Below are positions 11,110-23,100 of a DNA stretch of 27,044 nucleotides, piece after piece. How positions within the stretch are numbered: position 1 is the first letter of the stretch; the number at the start of each line of letters is the position of its first letter. The DNA comes from Saccoglossus kowalevskii (Eukaryota > Hemichordata > Enteropneusta > Harrimaniidae). A program made the translations under genes and the position numbers. The notes below the pieces were generated by a model, which did not search any database, was not told the DNA's origin, and saw only the letters and a list, made by a program, of their open reading frames with translations. The stretch covers positions 1 through 27,044 of the forward strand of contig NW_003122412.1 in NCBI RefSeq assembly GCF_000003605.2. The letters run 5' to 3'.

Positions 11110-14100
11110 GTAAGTACAACATATTACAAAATACAAAATTCAGTCTAAACACTGAGAAAACATTGTTTTACTTTCCTCTAAAATATAAGCATAATTTGCC
11201 ATATAGAATTTTCTCTGTGTAGACACCCAATCACCCCCAAATGTTTAATGATCAATCCCTCCGTACTAATATTCCGACCAATTAAAATGAATAAGAACAA
11301 TTATACTCTTTCAGATATACAGCAATGACGCCGTACATGGCTTATCGATTTACAAACTCATATTCATTCATTTGCATACGTTTACAATGTGTTGTTGTCA
11401 TACGCGCTTATTACTATTACGTTCTTGCAACGTATGTTTTTGGCACCAGCGTTCTCGACATCACGGTGATTACAATATTCATATTATTGCATTTTAAACA
11501 CTTATGTATTGAGATTAGTATATAATTAGTATCTACCCGTGACGAAATGAATTTTCACAAGTGACTATATAAATAAGACATAGGCCATGACGTCGTCTCT
11601 CTCAAGGCTAGATCTCTTGCTCTTAAAGTATTTCTATATTTGATGAAGGGAATAGGGATAACGTAAAGGTTTGACTAAGAGGGGAATTCACATCTGGGCC
11701 ACTTTCCCTTAGTATTTTCGTTTAGTAATTTTCCCTTATGTTGAAGTCAACTAACCGGGGGAGCACATAGTTTGATATTATCCCCCATTCTTTCTTCACC
11801 AACGTCTCACTTATTTTACACAGCCATGAACCGTGACCGATGATTAAATAAACGTGGCCCTCTCACTATTCAAACACAATTATTGCTATTTACGAAAAAT
11901 CGATATTAATATTCGCACTAGATCGAGAATTATTCGAGGTTCGTGTTATAGTCAAATAATAATTTTCGTCAATGTTTTTGTAACTCTGTGGACACAAACT
12001 GAAAAGTTACAATTTTCTGTATTCTCAATATTAAATGAGTCTTGTGATGATGAAATATGTATTTAATATTTAATATTTTATCATCTAATGGTCACTACAT
12101 GTCTTGAAATATATTGTCCCCATGGCGACTAAAATACATTAGCGCACACTGTCTCTATCTACTCGTGTTAATTTAGTAGCAATCTTGTAGCAATTAATTA
12201 TTTAGACCATGCATGTTCCGAATGAATAAATTTGGAATAATCATGGGTTACCATAGAAACAATGTATCCTGTTTATTGCTTGTATAAAAGTTAAAATTAT
12301 AATTACTTATTGCCATCATCCGTTGTGATATAGCTCACCAACCAGGAAACAACAACTCCCAGAGCATGAAGGATTAGCGATCGACGATTTAATAGCACAT
12401 CCACGGAGAGGTAGTTTTTGCGAATATCCGGTCTGTGCACACGTGTTCTGATGAACACCGCAAACCCAATTTGAAGTTTTAAAAAGCTATGACGTCATCT
12501 GACAGTTTCGGCTATATAACAAGTTGTTTGTATTTAAATTCATGCGCTTGCGCGGGACGAAATGGACATTAATATTGCAATATCAAGTACTTACGTAGCT
12601 CAGCCAGGATGACCTATGGCGATTTTAATATAGTTACTATTACCACAGGTTTACATGAAGGCAAACACCGTGGGAACTGTAATTAATAAATACGGTTGCA
12701 TTATTAATATAAACAAAAATCCGACATATGTATCATCGTCAGTTGTTTTTGAGTGCCGCAATCCATCAAACTATTAACGTCAATGTATTGTATATAATAC
12801 GAGTGAAGTACCTAATTGTTCCTTTATCATCACTGCTGTTTATTTCCGAGAAATAAAAGAATACAAATATATTCGTAGCGTCATCCGACTGTTTTTTTTT
12901 AAGATCTTCGGTGATAACTTTCGACGTCAGTTGTTATTTTTTAGTTTACAGTTCGGTGATTTCAAACCGTCGATTAATAGCTGCTGTAAAATATAGCATA
13001 TACGTTTAAATCTCACGGGATGTGACGTCGACGACGATGGCAGTTAGTAGGCAATGAGAAGACGCGCCAGAAGCGAGGACGATGTTATCAATTCGCGTAC
13101 TTCTGATTACATACATATGCCTCAGATAACAAAATAATAATAATTAAAATGCAATTGCAATTGTGTAATGCATTATATCAAATGTAGAGATAAGGGTATG
13201 TAAACTTCTTAACCATGACAATTCTATGACAATATTTTTAAGGAAGCTAGAAAAACAACAACCCTGAGACGAATTGGAATGATTTTTTTGTCTTGGTTAT
13301 ACTCTCTAGAAATGTAGGGTTGTATCGCGTCTGCTCGTGATCATTTAGACCTGGAGTCTATGTCACCATGGTTACATAACCTGCTAAAATTTGTTTCGCA
13401 TATGTACTTAGCGACTATTATGTGAAATATGCGATATGTGAAATATACGATATGTGAAATATGAGTCGAATATATACAAATTGCAGAACATGTTAAGAAA
13501 GTTAAAATTTCAAGGAATATCAGCACGCCCGGACACTGGCGATCATTTCGGCTTCCTATTTTATTGTGTACTTGAATTTCATTTATTCACGTGTTTGAAC
13601 AAGGAATCGATTCAGTTCCGAATCACCACAGACGCAGTAATTCAGAACACAAGCGAATTCAGTAGAATCACACAATATTCCCAGAAATTTTCTCATATAT
13701 AGGTTTTAGGAAAGATCTCAGAGTGCATATTAATTTGTTTGTTGTCTGTGTTCATCCAGCTCCATGCATGGACGAAGATTTCTCGTGCGGTGATGGCACT
13801 TGTATAAAAAGCCACCTAGTGTGTGACGGCTACTTCCACTGCTGGGATGGTCTTAGTGACGAAGTAAACTGTACATATCGTAAGTTCTATTTGCATGTAA
13901 CTGTAAAACAAGACTAAAACAAAACTTTAAGAAACAGGAAGGTGAATGTCCTACCTGGATTGAGACGCGACTGGAAATATCACTATGACGTCATGCATTA
14001 CTGCACAGACACTTTGGTCGTTAGAAGACATCATTTATCGTCATTAACCCAAGAACGTCATAAATATTGTATTACCTCATGTTTCTCGTATAGCATGTCA

Positions 14101-17100
14101 GTAGAGAGTCCTCCGGTTGCTAAGCAACAATGCACATACGAGTGAGCACCGATCATGTAGGCGTACATGACAAACTCGCGGAGGTACTCAAATAGGAAAT
14201 GTTTGCGTGATTGGTTACTTTTCCCAAATAGGAAATGTTTGCGTGATTGGTTACTTTTCCCAAATAGGAAATGTTTGCGTGATTGGTTACTTTTCCCAAA
14301 TAATCACTTGCCAAGGGTCACATTTTGAGAGATTTTTTTTTATCAAATTTGAACAAATATTTACTAACATAGAGCAAAATTTTATCAACATCTCTTTTTC
14401 GTCGAGTAAATGACGTCATTTCACCCCAAAGGGCATTGTTCACCGCCGAATATTGGTTTCGGTCACTTTTCAGACCAAAATTTCTCTAGAAAAGGGTCCA
14501 TGTTTTGCGGTCGGGCGGCAGACCTCCGTCATGTTTACCCCCAACCAGTGTAGTAAACAATACTTAGTGTGAGGCAAGGATGTCGAAACACAAATTGTCA
14601 ACAAACATGTCTGAATTAAGAAGGGATATTCACCATATGTTTTAGAAAAAAACACACCTAATATAGACCCCACGGGCGTCGCTCTGTAGAACACTCAAAT
14701 ATAAGAAAGAGTCATTCCCCTAATTTTGGTCATCAATGTGTTACAATTTTTATACCGGGTTTTATATCAACTTCAGTTTTCCAACGAGCACGTTCAGGTG
14801 ATGTTTTGTAGGAGTTTACGAAATGGCCGTGCAATATATTTTTTTTTTATTCATACACACTGATGAAAAAGGACAGAAAAGTGAGTTGTGACATCTTGAA
14901 ACGCGTTCCAATACTTCGATCAGTGACATAACGCCCCCTAATTACAATATTACATGTGATGGTGTTCTTATGTTGTCTTTATAGAAAAATGTGGAGTCAA
15001 CGAATTTAACTGTGGACAAGCAGGGCTCTACGGTGTTTGTATCCCCGAAGAACAGCGATGTGATGGAACGTACCATTGTCTTGAAGGGGAGGACGAGCAA
15101 AATTGTCGTGAGTATTATCCAATATTCGATAGAAAATTAAAAATAAGACTATTCACCATTATTATGCGTGTCACGTATCCATTTTCTAGCGGAACATCTT
15201 TTGTAGATTACGAATGTCGAACCGATTCTCTCTTTCGCACATTGTGATTTTGTATGGATCACTCATCTTCAACCTCAGCGGATATAAAATATATCGATTG
15301 CGATATGACAATTCATGAATTTGTTGAATTTTATAAACGTTCATCATCGGTCTTCATTAATATATAAGTATTAAAATGCAAAGTATTTTTATCGTGATTT
15401 GGACTTTTTTGTCAAACTGCTTCGAAATGTTTATGTGGAGGTCAGATCTTTGTGTTTATTTAGGCAGACGAGTTTTCATTCCGTTTCTGACGAACACTAT
15501 AACTTCACCCGCAGCGAATATTAATGATTATATATTAATAATTGTTTCAACAACTTAAATTGTGAACACATTCTGAGGAATGTACACAACTGCATCTAAC
15601 AAGTTCATTTAAAAACGATATTTTGGGCCCAGAACTTTCGCTGTGTGCGACCGCCTTACGCCGAGTGAGTGTAAACTACAGTATACTACGCAGAGTGTAT
15701 TGAATCCATATTTCTTGTTACATGTTTTCAAATTATAAGTGGCAATGAATACACCACTTTGTCTGCTTTTCTAAATTGTCTATGCTATTGCGCTAGATCG
15801 TAGTGAGCATTCTGATTCACACTGAAAATAATAAAAATGGCAAAACCGTGCACCACCATTGGAATTCATCTTAGGTTAAAATGTAATCAGCTTACATCAT
15901 GACAACGCATGCAAAGTATTTAGACTATTGGTTNNNNNNNNNNNNNNNNNNNNNNNNNNNNNNNNNNNNNNNNNNNNNNNNNNNNNNNNNNNNNNNNNNN
16001 NNNNNNNNNNNNNNNNNNNNNNNNNNNNNNNNNNNNNNNNNNNNNNNNNNNNNNNNNNNNNNNNNNNNNNNNNNNNNNNNNNNNNNNNNNNNNNNNNNNN
16101 NNNNNNNNNNNNNNNNNNNNNNNNNNNNNNNNNNNNNNNNNNNNNNNNNNNNNNNNNNNNNNNNNNNNNNNNNNNNNNNNNNNNNNNNNNNNNNNNNNNN
16201 NNNNNNNNNNNNNNNNNNNNNNNNNNNNNNNNNNNNNNNNNNNNNNNNNNNNNNNNNNNNNNNNNNNNNNNNNNNNNNNNNNNNNNNNNNNNNNNNNNNN
16301 NNNNNNNNNNNNNNNNNNNNNNNNNNNNNNNNNNNNNNNNNNNNNNNNNNNNNNNNNNNNNNNNNNNNNNNNNNNNNNNNNNNTCACTTAATACGCTAGA
16401 ACCCCCCATTTTTATAAACGACAGTGTTAATCGTTCAACCAATAGTCTAAATACTTTGCATGCGTTGTCATGACGGCATGTGGACTCCGCCAGTGAGGGC
16501 GTCGCCCCATAGCATCGTCATGACAACATCAATGCAACTTGGTGACAACAATCACTATACTTCTGATTATACATACGATATTCTGACCATAGGCAGTAAT
16601 ATTTCATTATCATATTCAACAAAATTGATGTGGTTATTTTTGGTTTGTTTTATTTTTTATAGCTTCGTGTCACGGCGAGCAGGCTCATGCATGTGATAAC
16701 AGCGACGGGGATTCTATAAATAGATGTATTCCGCTTAGTAGTGTGTGTGATCACTTTCCCGACTGTGTTGATGGTTCGGATGAGAGATTATGTTCGTATG
16801 ACGGTAGGTGATCGACTTAGGATGATTGTACGATTTTCCGAACTGGCAGACCGTGTCAATGGGATCTTTACCTGAGCGTGACGAAGTGTGTCACGAGAGC
16901 GACACGTACGTCCGATAGCACAGAGAAAACACAAAACGCTACAACTGCACTACGTATAGATATGGCACAATGGTTGCGTTCCAGTATCTGCAACTTGGTA
17001 TTGGTGAATTAGTAGGGAAACTTGTCACTGATAGAATCGGTATCATTATATACACGTCAGATGTTGCCATGGTAACAGACTGTTGGATAAACTTGTATAT

Positions 17101-20100
17101 ACCATGTTGTGCAATATATCTTCTGTATATCTGTATATTTCTTATTGCAGACACAGGTACGTCGGGAGGATGTTCTACCAGTGTAACAGCATTGCCTACC
17201 ACCATGTCGATGTTATACTCACCAGGGTATCCGTCTGACTACCCCGGGGATCAACAGTGTACGATTAACGTGCACTCGCCTGTTACTTACTGTACGTATA
17301 TAAGATTCTTGGAAATGGACATTGCATGGAGTGCTAACTGTTCAGACGATTTTCTAGCGGTGAGTCCGAAATAACTTCACTAATAGATGCTTGTTATTAC
17401 GCAATGATTGTGAATCCGTGTTGTTACTGATAAGACCACATTGGGCTAATGAAAACATTCGTTTGCACAACTACTTTTAATGTCGTACATCTTACATTTA
17501 GCATTACGTATCGATTGCTCTAAATGATTGTTATTACGCAATGATTGTGAATCCGTGTTGTTACTGATAGGACCACATTGGGCTAATGAAAACATTCGTT
17601 AGCACAACTACTTTTAATGTCGTACATCTTACATTTAGCATTACGTATCGATTGGTCTAAATGATTTGACAGCCTCTCCCATGAGAACAGAATCGATGAT
17701 ACCAACAAGTACAGTTAGCGTGATTAATAGCATTGCTTTCATCTGGGATTATATTGATGCGTGAGGTGCAAGGCAACATCGAATGACTAAAACGCAGAAT
17801 TTGTTTCTAATACTAATTCTCGAAAGCGGCAAACCACTTAACTGCGTGTGAAATCACTATCACGTCCCTTACACAATTTTTATTATCATACACGCCTCCG
17901 TTGCAGCTAGATGACGTAATGAATACCAACATCAGCCGTAAATATTGCGGTCATAATACGCCGACATCTTGGATATCCTCCTCAGATGAAGTGCTCCTAC
18001 ACTTCTCCAGTAACTCTGACGGACTGGCAGGACGAGGGTACCGGCTGGAATACACGGCAGTGCCTTGTCAAGATGATTCCATGATGACTTGGGAAACTGG
18101 ACCCTGGGAAGAGGTCACTAATAAGTATTATTACATAATATTTCCCTTCCTCGGACGTCGTACGTGATGGCATTGTCAGTTACTCCATCACCATATTAGA
18201 TAATTGCAAAGTATTTAATGTACCAGATACACTCATTTAGCTGTGAAGGAATTCCAATCAGTCAATTTTCAGATTAAACGCAATTACAACCATTGTTATA
18301 TGTGTCGTGACTTTCTGTTCACTGACGCTTTGTTGCTAGATGGCGCGATTAGAAGAATTATCGATAATGCAAGCACACATTGATATATACAGATACCACA
18401 CGCTACGTAAATACGTATAACCAAATTATTCTCTACTGGATTTGTTGACTTAAGTCCGAGCAAAGATATGTCCACTAACCAAAACATAGATCAGGCCACC
18501 GCCACACAGGTATGTCCACACGCCAGAACGCAGATAAGGACAACGTCACACAAAGATATGTCCACACACCAGAACACAGATCCGGACACCGGCACACAAA
18601 GACATGTTCGCACATCAGAACACAGATCAGGACACCTACACGCAAAAATATGTCCACACATCAGATAGAACACTGCTGAGCACATTGCTTTTCCGGGAAT
18701 AAATGTACTAGTAGAGTAAATTACTTGAGCATGAAAGGAAGAAAATAATTACTTGTTTTTCAGTGTTCTGTAACTTGTGGCATTGGTACACGAAGTCGCC
18801 AAGTTCAATGTCCTGTTGATTCGTCGTCGTCACTATTTGAATGCCTTATTCCGGGATCAATACCGCCGTCTGAAGAAGTGTGTAACACTCAACCATGTCC
18901 AGGTAATTTTTAAATAATTCTAATCCAATTTATTTATGTGACTTGGTTGACCGTTATGAACCGGTCATAGTGGCCTCAGGTCATCTAACACTAATATTTT
19001 GTTATTAAAAGACAAGATTCAAAATGTACCACAAAAACTTATGATTGGTGTTCTTTTAGCAAATATGCCCTCTTTTGTGGAATGAACTTCTACTCTACAT
19101 TCAATCAATATCAATGTTTTTAAGATTAGTCTGAAAACCCGTCGATTTAAAAGACAGTTTTCATTTAAATCAGACTTTAATGGTAATGCTATTTTAAAAG
19201 TATTTTGAAAACTTTTTATTTTATTTGTTTATAATACTGTTAATGTTTCTCTTAGTGTGAATTTTATTTATGTTTGTATGGCGGTGTTTGACGCAGTGAA
19301 CATCGCTTAATAAAATATGTTATTATTATTTTTTTTATCTGATAAGCACCATCAGCTAGAGTTACCAAACACTGCCAGCATACCGTTCCTGTAAGACACG
19401 CCCTCCAGTGGCGAGGAGTTTCTATGACGCAAATGCGTGAATGAAAGCCTATTCACATCATCGATAATGTTTTGATTTGTAACAGTCCATAAAAATAAAG
19501 TTTTGAGGTAATTACTGTGTTTTAAATGACAAACGAAAGCACACCGAGGCACAGTTGTTGATTTGGACGAGTCTGACGTTGCCACCACCTATCTACGCAA
19601 TTGTAACGTCACCGAAGCGCGTTGTCGGTAGAGGGCGCGACATTTAAGAAAGGTGAATTGCGTTGAGCTATTACGTAATATAAACTTATTGTTAACCTTC
19701 GTACTATACTTACTTTTCTGAAATCTACAAAAGTTTACAACTGTATATTGGAGTCAAAGAAAATATTTAGCGCGATGGAGGGACAATATTTTGATGTTGA
19801 AGTATACCTTCAGTGTAAATACCGTGCTTTTCAACCCTTCTTTTCAGGATGGTATAGAATCTTTTGAAATTTCTATTAGGCGAACTGTTTCTGAGTTAAG
19901 ATTTGCTTTTACCAGAAAGCTTAGCGCTGAATCTTACTTTCAGAACTGTGTTATTTTCTTACTCTCTAGACGGGTTGTGTGGGGCCGTGCTTGAACAGTG
20001 TTGTGCTGAACTGACGTCACCGGGTTACCCTGACAACTACACTGTCAATCTGCATTGTGAGATTTACATAATCAATTCCGATGGTTGTGTCGCTATTAAT

Positions 20101-23100
20101 TTCATTGCCATGGATATTATTGACAGTGAAGAATGTCATAAAGACTACTTACTGGTCAGTATGACAATGTAAAACAATTACAGCGGGCGAGTCGTCACTT
20201 GCGCATGTGCCAGATGGCCATAGCGTGTCATTATTTACAAACAAGCGTCGCTTGGGACTCGATTCCCGCGCGTGCGCAGGTGACAAACTCCCGCTTTAAA
20301 TTCTACCTGATTCAACAACCTCAATAACGATAACAACAACACCGCCATTGACAGAAAGTAGTATTTTCACGTGATTTGTGTTTTGTAGATTCAAGATCTT
20401 GACCGTCCAACGCACAGACAGATCTACTGTGGCAAGAGTATGGAACGATGGAATTCGGTTTCTGGTCGTGTATTAATGACCTTCCACAGCGATAGTTATA
20501 TGGGTGCCGCTGGATTCAAGGCAACGTACGAGTTTGTACCGTGCGGAACGTGGCAGGTCATGGCATGGAGTCAGGTACGTATGTATGCTCGGTGCCCAGT
20601 GATACTCTGAACTGTGCAACGGTACATTCGATCTATGCTGCACAACATCACAAATATAATGCTCATGACAGTGTTAGCGTTGAGTCAATGCGAAGTTACT
20701 TTACAAAATTATACCTGATTGACTACCCAACCATAACACCCATCAGTCGGACCAATCAGAGAGCAGGTTTTTTTCGACGCATCAAATTCTTCCTTGCATA
20801 TAGGCTTCGACTCATCTGTTGGCGTTTGATCTGGCGTTGATCGTAATTTAATGCATGAACAAACAAACATCGGTGACTTTTATATCATTTGACATTGTAA
20901 TGGCCTGAACACATCAGAAATCAAATAATATTAATCTGACATGGTTTCCAATCATCCCAGAAAATGTAGACGACTTTCTGTTGAGTACCTTGCCAATATT
21001 TACCGGAACTATTTTTAAGATAAGCAACAATTTGATTGAATTTAGTTGTCGTTCCAAATATGTGTAGTTTTTCGTGTATTCCGAAACTTTCTCAAACACG
21101 TTAAACGACCAAGTGACTAAAATATCTAGTTCTAGGGCTACATTTACGATGATAAACGTGTCGACGAAATAATACCAGTGCAAGGACGTAAAGTGCCTAC
21201 TGCATGTACATCCATATTGAATGAATAATCTATACTATGCTTTCTCGTGTACACTGACGTACTACCTACTAGTATATGCAAATAACGTCAGTGTAACAAA
21301 GTGTATTTCTTTCAGTGTACGGCGTCGTGTGGGAATGGTATGCGATTCCGACGGGTTTTGTGCTGGAGTCGCTCGCATAATGGTGAGATAGATGAAAAGT
21401 TTTGTTCGGACGTCAAACCAATTACGTCGGAAAAGTGCAATGACGTCACATGTGACGTAGGTAGGTATTCTTTAGCTTACCGCGCAATGTTACACAGCGT
21501 CTGATTGGGCGCCTTTCCAACAGGCACATCCAATCAAACTTGGTTATTTGTTTAACATAAAATACGCGTTTATCCAGGCTGATCCCGCACGGGTTGGTGG
21601 AGTCGGTAATGAGTCGGCAACAACAAACCGTGCGATTCTGATTCGGACGATGATTAAATATATATTGTGTCTATTATTTGACGAAAATAGTTTCACTGGA
21701 TAGTCGTGTTTATATAATTATTGAATATCACCATCTAAAGCAACCACACCGACCAATAAGCCATCGTTTATGCGTGGGTACAAGGTTTGGAAATTCAACA
21801 CATTAAACCGGCTAGCCGTTCAATACCACTATCATGATTTATATTTCAGTCAGTTTGACAGTGGTTGTTAATGACAAGACCAGATGGCGAGCTGGTCGAA
21901 ATCAACCAAAAACATCTTATGACTCTGCAGTTTTTAAGATACAAGACAGTAGCTGTAATTCTAAACCAATGTTGTTTGCGAGTTTAAAAAAGGTAGTATC
22001 TTGGTGGAATGTTAGTGCGAGATTATTACCCCATCAATATTAGTTAGCGTTGACAATGTATAGAAATGTTTTCTCTAGACAGCTTGACGAGTAATTAATT
22101 GATTATGATGTGTAAAACTTTCATGTGATTGGTTGTTTGTTGGAAGGCAAGGCCTTGGAGTCTCTTATACTGATTGTAATTGGTTAAGGGGTGACAAGAA
22201 ATAAAGATGGATTTAATGCTGTCTCGGGTGAAAACCAGGGACTTGGCAGAGAATCGTTTTGGGAACATGAACGAAGCTTGTGTGTGTCTTTTGTTAGCCT
22301 AGCGTGGAAACGACCGAATCCCGGTTACCTAAGTGAAAGGTTTTTAACCATCAAAAATACCTATCACACCACAAACATTGAGCAATATACATCTTCCCGG
22401 GGACCTCTTCAAGTTCTCATGAATGTTCATTTTGTATTTCTTTTAAAGTTGAGGTCACTGAAATCCCCTACACGGTGAAAAATTTGTACGAACGTTTCAA
22501 AGACCTAGTTGATGAGTTCAGTGTTTATCAAGACTTCATCGATTCCTACTACACAAAGAACTCCTTTGATGGGATCATGGAATACCCACCGGATTGGGTC
22601 GGTGAGATGATTTTCTCCGCTATAGTATTTAAAGCCATACCCCAGACCATTCGTCCCGGTGTTATCGCTATCGCCACACGAGACTCCAGCTTGTCTTCTA
22701 TACAATTTGACTGCGCACATCCAGAAAGTAGATGTAGCTGTGATTGGTGGAATACTAATGAGTTGAGTGTCAATCAAACGCCCACGCTATCTTTAGTAAA
22801 CAAAGTCACGTGACACGCGCCATTTTAGTTTTGATTAGTTCATCGTGGTCGGGCAGGCGATTTCAAGGCAGCAGGCTTAACCCTTTCATTCACAGGTTGG
22901 GAGATATTAGAATGACTGACAATTTCACGCCACTGTTTTACATTATTGGCGGATTTTTCTGCGCTATCAATCTTTCTCTTACAAACTAGACATAGATGAG
23001 ACGACAGAGTCGCTCTTTTCACAACGTCGCACTGGATCAAATTGGAAAGACGATTTCCATAAGTTATCCTCCTGCTTTTCCTGGCTTGAATAAATTCACA

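Larger units (their letters stand above)
15108..16662 (+). other. Intron 3 (1555 bp including gap)
   Basis: GTGAGT donor and TTTTTATAG acceptor. It contains the assembly gap and its flanking inverted repeat. Since both neighbours are phase-1 LDLa exons, a further symmetric exon could be lost in the gap without disturbing the frame. Confidence 0.7.

Noticed and set aside
12596-12620. TAGCTCAGCCAGG, similar to a tRNA A box
   Set aside because: No B box at the right distance and no cloverleaf, so no tRNA or tRNA-derived SINE can be supported.
13454-13702. 82-codon frame just before LDLa 1
   Set aside because: It has no motif and stops before the acceptor. Exon 1 already joins exon 2 in phase without it.
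14207-14413. Frame with a 12-residue repeat (IGYFSQIGNVCV)
   Set aside because: It is a translation of the 36-bp tandem repeat within an intron.
15634-15675. Possible extra exon after GGGCCCAG in intron 3
   Set aside because: No LDLa cysteine pattern in any frame, and the supposed donor lacks context.
15897-16473. Open frames of 155-181 codons through the N run
   Set aside because: Almost all their codons are unknown bases. They carry no information.
22625-22630. Alternative exon 11 donor (GTATTT after TTCTCCGCTATA)
   Set aside because: It gives phase 0, and no phase-0 acceptor fits before the SPDYSDL segment of exon 12.
22475-22813. Exon 11 read straight through to 22813
   Set aside because: The frame runs past a good GTGAGA donor into the transposon TIR. 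Splicing at 22602 joins exon 12 in phase and restores the family sequence.
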